Made by a program: the position numbers and the translations under genes
Shown: piece after piece, positions 34,790 through 42,185 of the stretch
Layout: each line of letters opens with the position of its first letter
Numbering within the stretch: the stretch's first letter is position 1
Notes under the pieces: generated by a model
Databases searched by the model: none
What the model was told of the DNA's origin: nothing
What the model saw: only the letters and a program-made list of their open reading frames with translations
NCBI RefSeq assembly: GCF_040546585.1
Contig: NZ_JBEPOC010000001.1
Coordinates: forward strand, 1,550,001-1,614,000
Direction of reading: 5' to 3'
Source of the DNA: Marmoricola sp. OAE513
GTDB taxonomy: Bacteria; Actinomycetota; Actinomycetes; Propionibacteriales; Nocardioidaceae
Length of the DNA stretch: 64,000 nucleotides

Positions 34790-34839
34790 GGATGACAACT
34801 GTCCGCATTCGTGGTTACTATCGCGGATAGAAACTATCC
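34790..34839. promoter_or_regulatory. putative Rrf2 operator pair in divergent promoter
   Basis: GGATAGAAACTATCC at 34825-34839 is a perfect 6-bp inverted repeat with a 3-bp spacer. A related imperfect copy, GGATGACAACTGTCC, is at 34790-34804 (11 of 15 identical), centre-to-centre 35 bp. A third half-site gives CTATCgcgGATAG at 34818-34830. The sites cover the probable promoters of both the regulator and the divergent gene. Confidence 0.7.
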
Positions 34840-34862
34840 ATGTTTAGCGAAGGAGCACCCCC

Positions 34863-35594
34863 ATGCGCATCGCCATCGCCGGCTCGACCGGCCTGATCGG
34901 TCGTCAGCTCGCCGCCCTCGCCGCCGAGCAGGGTCACGAGGTCGTCGGCATCGCTCGCGAGACCGGCTTCGACCTGCTCGACGGCGCTGGCCTCGAGGAA
35001 GCCCTCGACGGGGCCGACGCCGTCGTCGACGTCACCCAGAGCCCGAGCCTCGACGAGACCGAGGCCAGCGAGTTCTTCACCACCGTCGCCCGCAACCTCG
35101 GGACCGCAGCCCACGCATCGGGCGTCGGTCGCACGGTCGTGCTCTCGATCGTCGGAACCGACCTGTCACCGGACTACGGCTACTACGTCGCGAAGACCGC
35201 CGAGGAGAACGCGCACCGGCAGCACTCCCCCGGCACGGTCGTGCTGCGGGCGACGCAGTTCCACGAGTTCGCCGGCCAGATGCTCGCCTGGAACACCGAC
35301 GGCGCCACCGTCTCAATCATCGATGTCCCGACGCAGCCCGTCGCGTCCGCCGAGATCGCCCGGCTGCTCCTCGAGCTCGCGACCGACCCGGCCGCGCAGG
35401 ACACCAACCTCGCCGGACCGCGCCAGGAGCTGCTCGTCGACCAGGTGCGCGAGCTCGTCCGTCGCAATGGTCAGGACCTCGACGTCGTGGCCGTCCCCGG
35501 CCCGCCGTCGATGGCCGGTGGCTCGATGCTGCCCGGCCCGGACGCCGTCATCGCCGGCCCGACCTGGTCCGAGTGGCTGGACGCGCAGGAGTGA
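34863..35594 (+). CDS. NAD(P)-binding atypical SDR (NmrA/YbjT-like)
   Basis: A 243-residue Rossmann protein. GSTGLIG at 7-13 is the glycine-rich loop of atypical SDRs, and DGADAVVDVTQSP, SIVGTDLSPDYGYYVAKTAEEN and FHEFAGQML follow the NmrA/YbjT template. The YxxxK pair is present (YYVAK). Such proteins reduce small carbonyls or act as redox sensors. AGGAG sits 7 nt before ATG. Divergence from the Rrf2 regulator with shared operators implies Rrf2 controls it. The stop is followed within 30 bp by the tandem repeat array. Confidence 0.83.
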   Translation: MRIAIAGSTGLIGRQLAALAAEQGHEVVGIARETGFDLLDGAGLEEALDGADAVVDVTQSPSLDETEASEFFTTVARNLGTAAHASGVGRTVVLSIVGTDLSPDYGYYVAKTAEENAHRQHSPGTVVLRATQFHEFAGQMLAWNTDGATVSIIDVPTQPVASAEIARLLLELATDPAAQDTNLAGPRQELLVDQVRELVRRNGQDLDVVAVPGPPSMAGGSMLPGPDAVIAGPTWSEWLDAQE

Positions 35595-35620
35595 TCTCTA
35601 CGGCGCGACCAGCGTCCGGC

Positions 35621-35808
35621 TGGTCGAGCTCAGGCCCGGGTGGTCGAGCTCAGGCCCGGGTGGTCGAGCTCAGGCCCGGGTGGTCGAGCTCAGGCCCGGG
35701 TGGTCGAGCTCAGGCCCGGGTGGTCGAGCCGTGAGGCCCGGGTGGTCGAGCCGTGAGGCCCGGGTGGTCGAGCCGTGAGGCCCGGGTGGTCGAGCGTAGT
35801 CGAGACCA
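35621..35808 (+). repeat. left tandem repeat array
   Basis: Five perfect copies of the 20-mer TGGTCGAGCTCAGGCCCGGG (35621-35720) are followed by three copies of a 22-bp variant (35721-35786), in which CCGTGA replaces TCA, and a terminal unit TGGTCGAGCGTAGTCGAGAC (from 35787). There are no unique spacers, so it is not a CRISPR. It ends one base before the nuclease stop codon. Confidence 0.95.
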
Positions 35809-35809
35809 A

Positions 35810-36127
35810 TCAGCCGCCCGGGTCCTCTTGCACCCCTCGCTTCATCCAGCCGTTACGCCCGCGGGCGAGGCCTGGGAGGTCGTCGTACCGACCCTCGATC
35901 AATGCTTCTCGCTTGGCGCGCGACCAGTTCTGGACCTTCTTCTCGAACGCGAATGCTTCGGGGATCGTCTCGAACTCCTCGGCCCACACCAGGACCACGG
36001 GAAGTCGTCGGCGGGTGTACTCCGCACCCATCCCCCTTTGGTGCTGGTAGACGCGAGCCTCGAGAAGCGTGGTGCTACCGACGTAGTAGCTGCCGTCTAG
36101 GCACTGAAGGATGTAGGTCCATGCCAT
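35810..36127 (-). CDS. GIY-YIG domain nuclease
   Basis: A 105-residue single-domain nuclease of the UPF0213/YhbQ-like class. The GIY and YIG elements appear as Y5-I-L and Y15-V-G. R25 and H29 lie in the first helix, the metal-ligand glutamate is E62 in FAFEKKVQNWSRAKREALI, and the family Asn is N67. All catalytic positions look intact, so the protein should be active. ATG at 36127 is preceded by an in-frame GTG (36130); no good Shine-Dalgarno is visible. It is fully enclosed by inverted copies of a 27-bp repeat. Family members cut branched or repeat-derived DNA; its own flanking hairpin-prone repeats are the obvious candidate substrate (inference). Confidence 0.88.
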   Translation of the reverse strand: MAWTYILQCLDGSYYVGSTTLLEARVYQHQRGMGAEYTRRRLPVVLVWAEEFETIPEAFAFEKKVQNWSRAKREALIEGRYDDLPGLARGRNGWMKRGVQEDPGG

Positions 36128-36214
36128 CACCGCAGCCTGCGGCGTCGTACGCCGCAGATCGAGGCCCCTGCCCGCCCTTGTGGAGGGGCAGGTCAGGGAT
36201 GAGCCTGGGCAGTT

Positions 36215-36321
36215 TGGTCTCGACTACGCTCGACCACCCGAGACCTACGCTCGACCACCCGAGACCTACGCTCGACCACCCGGACCTACGCTCGACCAGA
36301 CGGACCTACGCTCGACCAGAC
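36215..36321 (-). repeat. right tandem repeat array, inverted
   Basis: Five units of CTCGACCACCCGAGACCTACG type with periods of 20-22 bp. The first unit (36215-36236) is the exact reverse complement of 35787-35808. The last two units end in CAGACGG rather than CACCCGAG. The array runs straight into the truncated oxidoreductase fragment. Confidence 0.93.
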
Positions 36322-36455
36322 GGGTCGTGGGCGGCCTCGGCGACGAACAGGCCGCGCACCCCGCCGCGGGCCTCCGCAGACTGGACCAGCTCGACTATTT
36401 TCTCGGGTCCGCCGTGAAACGCGACATCTGTGGCTACGGTGGTTCTCCGGTCCAT
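36306..36455 (-). pseudogene. truncated LLM-class (F420-type) oxidoreductase N-terminus
   Basis: A 49-codon minus-strand frame from ATG 36455. It reads VAFHGGPEKIVELVQSAEA then LFVAEAAHDP, closely resembling the start of luciferase-like F420-dependent oxidoreductases, where AAHDP is normally followed by FLPLALAAEHT. Here the frame enters the repeat array right after HDP (codon 45), adds four array-encoded residues and stops at a TAG in the array. The rest of the gene is absent on either side of the GIY-YIG locus. This looks like a gene cut off by insertion or deletion at the array. Confidence 0.6.
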
Positions 36456-36609
36456 CTCCGCTCCCGTCTGGTCCGCACCGAGGTTGAGCGAGGGTACCGG
36501 CAGAAAGATCGGGACATTTCATCCGAAATGCCGTAACCCCGACCTGAGCGCCTCGTTATCCCTGTCAGAACCCCGCGACCGTCGCAGGGACCGAGACTGG
36601 GAGGCCACC
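36456..36609. other. short intergenic region
   Basis: A 154-bp gap between the oxidoreductase remnant and the next small gene. It contains CATTTC-atcc-GAAATG (36515-36530), a small inverted repeat that might be a leftover operator. No gene is supported. Confidence 0.5.
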
Positions 36610-36903
36610 ATGCTGATCATCGCTCTGGGACTGGTACTCATCTCCGCTGCGTGCGCCGTCGTGCTGATGGAGGCGAGCCAGACCGTGCTTCCGGTCGTCG
36701 GACGCGGCATCCCGGTCCCCGACTCAGCAGCCCCGACCACCGACTGGCGCGGTGCGGCGCTCAACGCGCACACCGACTCGGCGAACCTCCAGTTCGCGAT
36801 CGTCGCCGCGCTCGAGACCGACGACCTCGGTCACCGCGACACCATCCTGCGCAGCGCGCTGCGCGAGACCGGCTCCCGCGTGCCGGTCAACGTCGCTCTC
36901 TGA
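36610..36903 (+). CDS. small membrane-anchored hypothetical protein
   Basis: A 97-residue protein with one N-terminal hydrophobic segment (2-21, LIIALGLVLISAACAVVLME) and a soluble remainder rich in Asp/Thr (TDWRGAALNAHTDSANLQFAIVAALETDDLGHRDTILRSAL). GGGAGG lies 5 nt upstream of ATG. I do not recognise the family. It converges with a hydrolase gene across a 65-bp hairpin. Confidence 0.6.
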   Translation: MLIIALGLVLISAACAVVLMEASQTVLPVVGRGIPVPDSAAPTTDWRGAALNAHTDSANLQFAIVAALETDDLGHRDTILRSALRETGSRVPVNVAL

Positions 36904-36918
36904 GTTCATCCCTCCCTG

Positions 36919-36983
36919 AGTTAGTCCCCACCGCAAAGCACCAGACATCTCCCTCCCGGGGTGCTTTGAGGTGGGGACTAACT
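36919..36983. terminator. large hairpin between convergent genes
   Basis: Arms AGTTAGTCCCCACC (36919-36932) and GGTGGGGACTAACT (36970-36983) pair over 14 bp. After a 2-nt bulge on each side, AAAGCACC (36935-36942) pairs with GGTGCTTT (36960-36967). With 22 bp of stem and no T-tract it could be a two-way terminator or a small palindromic element. Confidence 0.65.
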
Positions 36984-36987
36984 GCTT

Positions 36988-37902
36988 TCAGGAAGCCCGG
37001 GTCGCTGCGTGCTGCCCGGCGAAGGTGTCCACCAGCGCGCCGATCACGTCCGGCTGCTCGCTGACGACCCAGTGGCTCCCGTCGACCTCGACGACGGTGA
37101 GGTCGTCGACGAACGGCACCGGCACCTCGGTGGCGAGCCGGGTCGAGACGTAGTTGTCGCGCGTCGGCGCGAGCACCTGCACCGGGATGCTGGTGTGCAC
37201 CGGCCGCGGACGAGCAAGTCGCTGCGGCATGTTGGCCCGGTAGAGCTGGATGCCGTTGACCTTGTCGGCCTCGCTGCGGACGACCGGGTTCTTCAGTGCA
37301 GTCTCGGCGCGGCCCTTCAGCTCGGCACGCGCGATCCCCTGGTCGACCGCGGCCAGCCGGACCACGCGCTCGGGGAGCCACGGGATCTGGAAGACAGCGA
37401 TGTACCAGGACGACAACGCCTGGCGCAGCGAGGCACCGGGGTGGCTCCGGTCGCGCATCCAGGTGCCGACGTAGTCCAGGTGCGGACCGGAGATCGAGGT
37501 GTACGACGCGATCCGGTCCGCGAACCGCGGGTCGGTCACCGGGCCCCAGGACTGGATCGAACCCCAGTCGTGGGCCAGCAGGTGCACCGGCGCATCCGGG
37601 CTCACGTCGTCGATCACCGCGGCGAAGTCCTCCACCAACCGGTCGATCTTGTACGCCGCCTTGCCCTTCGGCTTGTCGGAGGCGCCGGCTCCACGCACGT
37701 CGTAGGTGATCACGCGGTAGCGGTCGCCCAGCTCGGCGGCAACGCCGTCCCACACGGAGTGGTTGTCGGGGTACCCGTGCACGGCGACGAGAACCGGGCC
37801 CTCGGGATTGCCGGACTCGAACACCGCGATCCGGGTGCCGTCGAGGGACGTGACGGTGTGGTTTACAGACTGGTGAGCCATGTACACACCGTGGTCGCTC
37901 AT
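36988..37902 (-). CDS. alpha/beta hydrolase, epoxide hydrolase-like
   Basis: A 304-residue alpha/beta-hydrolase. HGYPDN (42-47) matches the HGxP motif of epoxide hydrolases, and the nucleophile is aspartate D112 in AHDWGS, not serine, which excludes an esterase. SHWV near 273-276 holds the catalytic histidine. The cap region has the aromatic residues typical of EH. MSDHG at 37902 or MAHQS at 37881 are possible starts. An imperfect inverted repeat TTGAACGTCTGTCAA (37902-37916) sits on the start region and may be an operator. Actinobacterial relatives act on hydrophobic epoxides or open steroid/aromatic intermediates. Confidence 0.83.
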   Translation of the reverse strand: MSDHGVYMAHQSVNHTVTSLDGTRIAVFESGNPEGPVLVAVHGYPDNHSVWDGVAAELGDRYRVITYDVRGAGASDKPKGKAAYKIDRLVEDFAAVIDDVSPDAPVHLLAHDWGSIQSWGPVTDPRFADRIASYTSISGPHLDYVGTWMRDRSHPGASLRQALSSWYIAVFQIPWLPERVVRLAAVDQGIARAELKGRAETALKNPVVRSEADKVNGIQLYRANMPQRLARPRPVHTSIPVQVLAPTRDNYVSTRLATEVPVPFVDDLTVVEVDGSHWVVSEQPDVIGALVDTFAGQHAATRAS

Positions 37903-37956
37903 TGAACGTCTGTCAATAGCGGGTGGGCGCGCAGATCCCCTGCAGGCTGGGGGAGC

Positions 37957-39543
37957 TCAGCGACGACCTGTGCCGAAGGCCCCGCGGACGATCTCCCGGG
38001 CCGCGGTCCGGAGAACCTGCCGGAATGTGGTGGAGTTCACCACCTCGGTGACCACGCTCTTGTCCTTCGCCTGCCGCGCACGCTTCGACGGGGCGCGCTG
38101 GGGCCCAGGCGCAGGCGCGGGCGCCGGGGCCGGCGTGGTCGGTGCGGGTACGGGGGTGCCCGCGGTCTCGGCCGCCGCCTTCTCCGCCCCCGCGGTGAGC
38201 CGTGCCCCGAGCTGCTCGCGGGCGGACTCGCGATCAACGGGGGTCGCGTAGGTCGCGTACAGCGCCGATGCCTGCACGGCCTTGGTCATCTCGGCCGGAT
38301 CGGCCGGGCCCATCAGCGACTCGGGCGCGCGCAGGCGGGTCCACGCGACCGGCGTCGGCGCACCGCGCTCGTTCATCACGGTGACGACGGCCTCGCCGAT
38401 CCCTAGGGAGGTGATCACCTCGCCGAGGTCCTCGTAGTCGCTGTTCGGGTAGGTGTTCACCGTCGCCTTGAGCGCCTTGGCGTCGTTCGGGGTGTGCGCA
38501 CGGAGCTGGTGCTGGATCCGCGAGCCGAGCTGGGCGAGCACGTCGTCGGGCACATCGGTCGGCGACTGGGTCACGAAGAAGACCCCGACGCCCTTGGAAC
38601 GGATCAGCCGCACGGTCTGCGCGATCGCGGCCAGGAAGTCCTTCGAGGCATCCTTGAAGAGCAGGTGCGCCTCGTCGAAGAAGAAGACCAGCTTGGGCTT
38701 GTCGACGTCCCCGACCTCGGGCAGGTCGTGGAAGAGGTCCGCGAGGAGCCACATCAAGAAGGTCGAGAACACCGCCGGCCGGTCCTGGAGGTTCGGCAGC
38801 TCGACCAGGTTAATCAGGCCCTTGCCCGAGGGCGTGTTGCGCAGCAGGTTCCGGCTGTCGAACTCGGGCTCGCCGAAGAACGCGTCGGCACCCTGGTCGG
38901 AGAACGCGATCAGCTCGCGCAGGATCACCCCGGCCGTCGCCGCCGACAGCCCGCCGAGATCCTTCAGCTCAGGCTTGCCCTCGTCGGAGACCAGGTACTT
39001 GACCACCTCGCGCAGGTCGGCGAGGTCGAGGAGCGCCAGTCCGGCCTTGTCGGCGTAGTGGAAGATCAGGCCGAGCGAGGACTCCTGGGTGTCGTTGAGC
39101 CCGAGGACCTTGCTCAGCAGGGTCGGCCCGAACGCGCTCATCGAGACCCGCAGCGGGATGCCCGTGCCGACACCGCCGAGGGCGTAGTACTCGACCGGGA
39201 ACGCGGTCGTCTTCCAGGTCTGGCCGACCGAGGCCGCCCGCGCGGTGATCTTCTCCCCGCCCTCGCCGAAGGTGGAGAGCCCGGACAGGTCGCCCTTGAT
39301 GTCGGCGGCGAAGACCGGAACACCCGCGGTGCTCAGCTGCTCGGCCATCAGCTGCAGCGTCTTGGTCTTGCCGGTTCCCGTCGCCCCGGCCACCAGTCCG
39401 TGCCGGTTCAGCATGCTCAGCGGGATCCGGACGTGCACGTCGGTGAGCTCCTCCGCGCTCAGCATCAGTGCTCCCAGCTCGAGCGCTGCGCCCTCGAACG
39501 CGTATCCCGCTGCGACCGCCGTACGGATGTCTTCGTCTCCCAT
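37957..39543 (-). CDS. HerA-like DUF853 family ATPase
   Basis: A 528-residue FtsK/HerA-superfamily ATPase of the DUF853 (YjgR-like) type. Walker A is GATGTGKT at 53-60, Walker B is LVFFFDEAHLLF, and a following FFVTQSPTDVPDDVLAQLGSRIQHQLRA is the family signature. A Pro/Ala linker (about 455-480) leads to a basic C-terminus. TAGAGT (39551-39556) ends 7 nt before ATG, so leaderless. The ATPase fold is clear. The cellular role of this family is unknown, and no NurA-like nuclease gene is beside it. Confidence 0.9.
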   Translation of the reverse strand: MGDEDIRTAVAAGYAFEGAALELGALMLSAEELTDVHVRIPLSMLNRHGLVAGATGTGKTKTLQLMAEQLSTAGVPVFAADIKGDLSGLSTFGEGGEKITARAASVGQTWKTTAFPVEYYALGGVGTGIPLRVSMSAFGPTLLSKVLGLNDTQESSLGLIFHYADKAGLALLDLADLREVVKYLVSDEGKPELKDLGGLSAATAGVILRELIAFSDQGADAFFGEPEFDSRNLLRNTPSGKGLINLVELPNLQDRPAVFSTFLMWLLADLFHDLPEVGDVDKPKLVFFFDEAHLLFKDASKDFLAAIAQTVRLIRSKGVGVFFVTQSPTDVPDDVLAQLGSRIQHQLRAHTPNDAKALKATVNTYPNSDYEDLGEVITSLGIGEAVVTVMNERGAPTPVAWTRLRAPESLMGPADPAEMTKAVQASALYATYATPVDRESAREQLGARLTAGAEKAAAETAGTPVPAPTTPAPAPAPAPGPQRAPSKRARQAKDKSVVTEVVNSTTFRQVLRTAAREIVRGAFGTGRR

Positions 39544-39702
39544 GGGCAGGACTCTAAGCGGTTCGGACCAGCCCGGCGCCGCGCCGGGAGACGGGATTCT
39601 CGGCACCTTTCCTATGATGGCCCTGTGATCCTCACTCCGTCCGTCCACGAGTTCTCGGCCGCTCAGCACCGAGCAGGCTCGGGCACTCGGTAGCCTCGAC
39701 CC

Positions 39703-39999
39703 GTGATCTTCAAGCGCATCGGCGACGGGCGCCCGTACCCGGCCCATGACCTGGGGCCGCGGGACTGGGCGGCACTGCCGCCGCGCCCGGTGCGCCTGGA
39801 CGAGCTGGTCACCACGAAGGACACCCTCCAGCTCGCGGCCCTCCTGGACGAGGACTCCACCTTCTTCGGCGACCTCTTCGCCCACGTCGTGCAGTGGGAG
39901 GACGAGCTCTACCTCGAGGACGGACTGCACCGGGCTCTGCGCGCGGCGCTGCAGCAGCGCCACGTCGTGCACGCCCGGGTGTACGAGGCCAAGCGGTGA
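39703..39999 (+). CDS. conserved actinobacterial small protein
   Basis: A 98-residue soluble protein: MIFKRIGDGRPYPAHDLGPRDWAALPPRPVRLDELVTTKDTLQLAALLDEDSTFFGDLFAHVVQW and so on. I recognise it as a widely conserved actinobacterial protein often next to a LytR_C-domain gene, without an assigned function. GTG at 39703 has TAGCCT 6 nt upstream (leaderless). The GTGA overlap at 39996-39999 couples it to the next gene. Confidence 0.75.
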   Translation: MIFKRIGDGRPYPAHDLGPRDWAALPPRPVRLDELVTTKDTLQLAALLDEDSTFFGDLFAHVVQWEDELYLEDGLHRALRAALQQRHVVHARVYEAKR

Positions 40000-40535
40000 C
40001 CTCGACCCCGCGCGGGACCGTCTCCGCGGTCTCGCTGGCGGTCACTGTCGTCATCGTGATCGTGATGGCGGTCTGGGGTGTCAACGCCCTCACCGCGCCG
40101 ATCGAGGATGACGGCGACACGAGCTCGTCGACCGATGACGGCACCCTGACCTGCGCGGCCGGCCAGGAGCTGGTCGAGACCAAGTTCCTCAAGCGCAGCC
40201 AGGTCGTCGTCAGCGTCTACAACGCCGGCAAGAAGGCAGGCCGCGCACGAGCCACGCTCGACAACTTCGAGGCTGCCGGCTTCCGCGCCGGCGAGGTCGG
40301 CGACGCCCCCGAGCGGACCGACGTACGGCGGGCCGAGGTGCGGGCCAAGGCCTCCGACGCCGTGGCCGCCGGCCTGGTCGCGCAGTCGCTCGGCAAGAAC
40401 ACCCAGGTCGTGGTCGCGGACGCCGAGGACCTCGGCCCGGGGATCAACGTGATCATCGGCGACAAGTTCAAGAACCTGGACCCGAAGGCGCCGAAGCGGG
40501 CGCGGCTCAAGGAACCGAAGTACAGCTGCGTCTGA
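39996..40535 (+). CDS. LytR C-terminal (LytR_C) domain membrane protein
   Basis: A 179-residue protein: TM segment at about 11-33 (VSLAVTVVIVIVMAVWGVNAL), acidic Ser/Asp linker, then a LytR_C domain (SQVVVSVYNAGKKAGRARATLDNFEAAGFRAGEVGDAPE... TQVVVADAEDLGPGINVIIGDKF). Here the domain stands alone, without the LCP catalytic domain. It is probably envelope-facing, perhaps partnering an LCP ligase coded elsewhere. GTG start overlaps the previous stop. Confidence 0.82.
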   Translation: MTSTPRGTVSAVSLAVTVVIVIVMAVWGVNALTAPIEDDGDTSSSTDDGTLTCAAGQELVETKFLKRSQVVVSVYNAGKKAGRARATLDNFEAAGFRAGEVGDAPERTDVRRAEVRAKASDAVAAGLVAQSLGKNTQVVVADAEDLGPGINVIIGDKFKNLDPKAPKRARLKEPKYSCV

Positions 40536-40539
40536 GCCG

Positions 40540-40983
40540 TCACCACTTCAGGTGCTGACTCAGGTCCCCCATGAGGTCGACGAACAGCGTGCGGGTGGCG
40601 AACCACCACTCCCCGTCGATGACCTGGAACGTGTCGTGGTACCTCCCGGCGATGATCGGCTGCAGCGGCAGAGCCGGCGTGGCCTGGACGACGCAGTAGT
40701 ACGACCGGCAGGTCGCGGTGCCGGCCTCGTCGTCGACCTCGATGATCGCGTTGGTGGTGATGTGCTTGGTCTTCGGCGTGCCGTCGTCCTCGTAGAGCCG
40801 GGTCGACATGCCGTACATCTTGGCCGCACCCTCCTTGCCGACGAACTGGGTCTCCGGCGGCCCGTTCTCCTGGCCGAAGATCGTCGCGTGCGTGAAGAGC
40901 TCGGCGACGCCGTCGAGGTCCCCGCGGTCGATCCGCTCGGCGTAGGTGTAGAGCAGATTCTCGATCTTCCGGGCGCTGTCCAT
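40540..40983 (-). CDS. SnoaL-like / NTF2-fold protein
   Basis: A 147-residue protein of the SnoaL_4-like NTF2 superfamily: IENLLYTYAERIDRGDLDGVAELFTHATI at the start, ITTNAIIEVDDEAGTATCRSYYCVVQAT and GRYHDTFQVIDGEWWFATRTLFVDLMGDLSQHL. This fold hosts hydratases, isomerases and ring-dioxygenase small subunits; the active-site pattern is not specific enough to choose. TATGCT (40991-40996) ends 7 nt before the ATG at 40983 (leaderless), overlapping the divergent -10 of the sulfotransferase. Confidence 0.83.
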   Translation of the reverse strand: MDSARKIENLLYTYAERIDRGDLDGVAELFTHATIFGQENGPPETQFVGKEGAAKMYGMSTRLYEDDGTPKTKHITTNAIIEVDDEAGTATCRSYYCVVQATPALPLQPIIAGRYHDTFQVIDGEWWFATRTLFVDLMGDLSQHLKW

Positions 40984-40990
40984 GGTCCGG

Positions 40991-41000
40991 AGCATAGGTT
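40991..41000. promoter_or_regulatory. overlapping divergent -10 boxes
   Basis: The minus-strand -10 TATGCT (40991-40996) and plus-strand -10 TAGGTT (40995-41000) share two bases. Both lie 6-7 nt from start codons only 23 bp apart, so the two transcripts cannot easily initiate at the same time. Confidence 0.65.
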
Positions 41001-41006
41001 TCGCGC

Positions 41007-42185
41007 GTGGACCTGCGCGCGGACTTCTCGCCAACTGCCCTGATCGAGACTGCCCGGACCAAGGAGTCGCTCGACGACTTCGGGCCGTGGGCGTTCGAGG
41101 AGCCGCTGGCCGTGCTGGCCGAGGACTACCTCGGGGCCGACCTGTCCGAGATGGGCGCGCACATCCTCCGCGCCGGCCTCGTGCACCACCTCCGGATGCG
41201 GTTGCGCGCGACCGAGTGGCGGCGCCGGCACCCGGAGATCGCCGAGGAGGTCATCGAGGCGCCCGTCGTGGTTGTCGGGATGATGCGCAGCGGAACGACC
41301 CTGGTCCAGCGCCTGATCGCGGCCGACCCGCGGTTCACCTGCGCGCACGGGTGGGAGGTGATCTCCCCGGCTCCGCGCCTGGACTTCGACTTCGCCGGCC
41401 CCGACCCGCGGATCGCCTCCGCACTGACCCGGCAGGAGCAGACCCAGCAGTTCATGCCGGACCTGTTCGCGATCCACCCCATGTACGTGATGGAGGCCGA
41501 GGAGGAGATCGTCTTCCTCGACGCGGCGTTCCTCTCGCACGTCCCCGAGTCGGGGGCGAACCTCCCGACGTACCGGCGTTGGCTCGATCACGCCGACTTC
41601 GCGCCGGCGTACGGGCACCTGCACGAGATGCTCCAGCTGCTGCAGTGGCAGAAGCGGCAGCGCGGCGAGACCGTCGGCCGGTGGGTGCTGAAGACCCCCG
41701 TGCACCTGGGCTACCTGGACACGCTGCGCGCCCAGTTCCCCGACCTGCACGTGGTGCACCTGCACCGGGATCCCCTCGAGACGATCCCGTCGGGCGCCAG
41801 CCTCAACGCGGTGCTGCACGGGATGCACTCCGACCACGTGGACCTGCACCGGGTCGGCAGCCAGTGGATCGAGCGGATGGGCTGGACCAACGACCGCGCC
41901 CTCGCGACCCGGGCGGCATGGGCGGCGTCCGGCAGCGAGCCGGCCACCGACCTCGCCTTCGAGGATGCGGTCGCCAGGCCGATCGAGTCGATCAGCACCG
42001 TGTACGACGCCATCGGCCTGGACCTCAGCGCGGAGGCCGAGGCGTCGATGCGCGACTGGTTGGTCCGGCGCCCGCGGGAGACCGGCCGCCCCGACTACCG
42101 CGCCGAGACGTACGGGTTGAGCGAGGGACAGATCAAGGAGCGGTTCGCGGCGTACGAGGCGCGCTTCCGTCCCCAGGCTGGTTGA
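41007..42185 (+). CDS. sulfotransferase family protein
   Basis: A 392-residue PAPS-dependent sulfotransferase-fold protein. The 5'-phosphosulfate loop is GMMRSGTTLVQRL (about 91-103), and the 3'-phosphate motif is the HLHRDPLETIPSGASLN region. LKTPVHLGYLDTLRAQFP is typical of the Sulfotransfer_3 branch found in actinobacteria. The acceptor is unknown; lipid or sterol acceptors are possible. GTG at 41007, TAGGTT 6 nt upstream. Terminates in the hairpin at 42179-42219. Confidence 0.85.
   Translation: MDLRADFSPTALIETARTKESLDDFGPWAFEEPLAVLAEDYLGADLSEMGAHILRAGLVHHLRMRLRATEWRRRHPEIAEEVIEAPVVVVGMMRSGTTLVQRLIAADPRFTCAHGWEVISPAPRLDFDFAGPDPRIASALTRQEQTQQFMPDLFAIHPMYVMEAEEEIVFLDAAFLSHVPESGANLPTYRRWLDHADFAPAYGHLHEMLQLLQWQKRQRGETVGRWVLKTPVHLGYLDTLRAQFPDLHVVHLHRDPLETIPSGASLNAVLHGMHSDHVDLHRVGSQWIERMGWTNDRALATRAAWAASGSEPATDLAFEDAVARPIESISTVYDAIGLDLSAEAEASMRDWLVRRPRETGRPDYRAETYGLSEGQIKERFAAYEARFRPQAG

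Larger units (their letters stand above)
35621..36321. mobile_element. GIY-YIG nuclease locus enclosed by inverted repeat arrays
   Basis: A roughly 0.7-kb unit: left tandem array (35621-35808), one GIY-YIG nuclease gene (minus strand), and right tandem array (36215-36321) of the same sequence in opposite orientation. The inner repeats are perfect 27-bp inverted repeats, 35783-35809 and 36214-36240. No transposase is present, and no target-site duplication could be identified because the arrays obscure the ends. On the right it abuts a truncated oxidoreductase fragment. Calling it mobile is my inference from the symmetry. Confidence 0.55.

Noticed and set aside
35621-35808. CRISPR-like tandem repeats
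   Set aside because: Units are head-to-tail with no unique spacers, there are no cas genes, and the same sequence is inverted at 36215-36321.
35323-36050. Plus-strand frames with VELRPGWSSSGPGGRA repeats
   Set aside because: Produced by the repeat array and the antisense of the nuclease gene; no start signal or conserved sequence.
36180-36536. Plus-strand frame over the right repeat array
   Set aside because: Its repeated ARPPETYARPPET content is a direct reading of the array; the opposite strand carries the recognisable oxidoreductase remnant.
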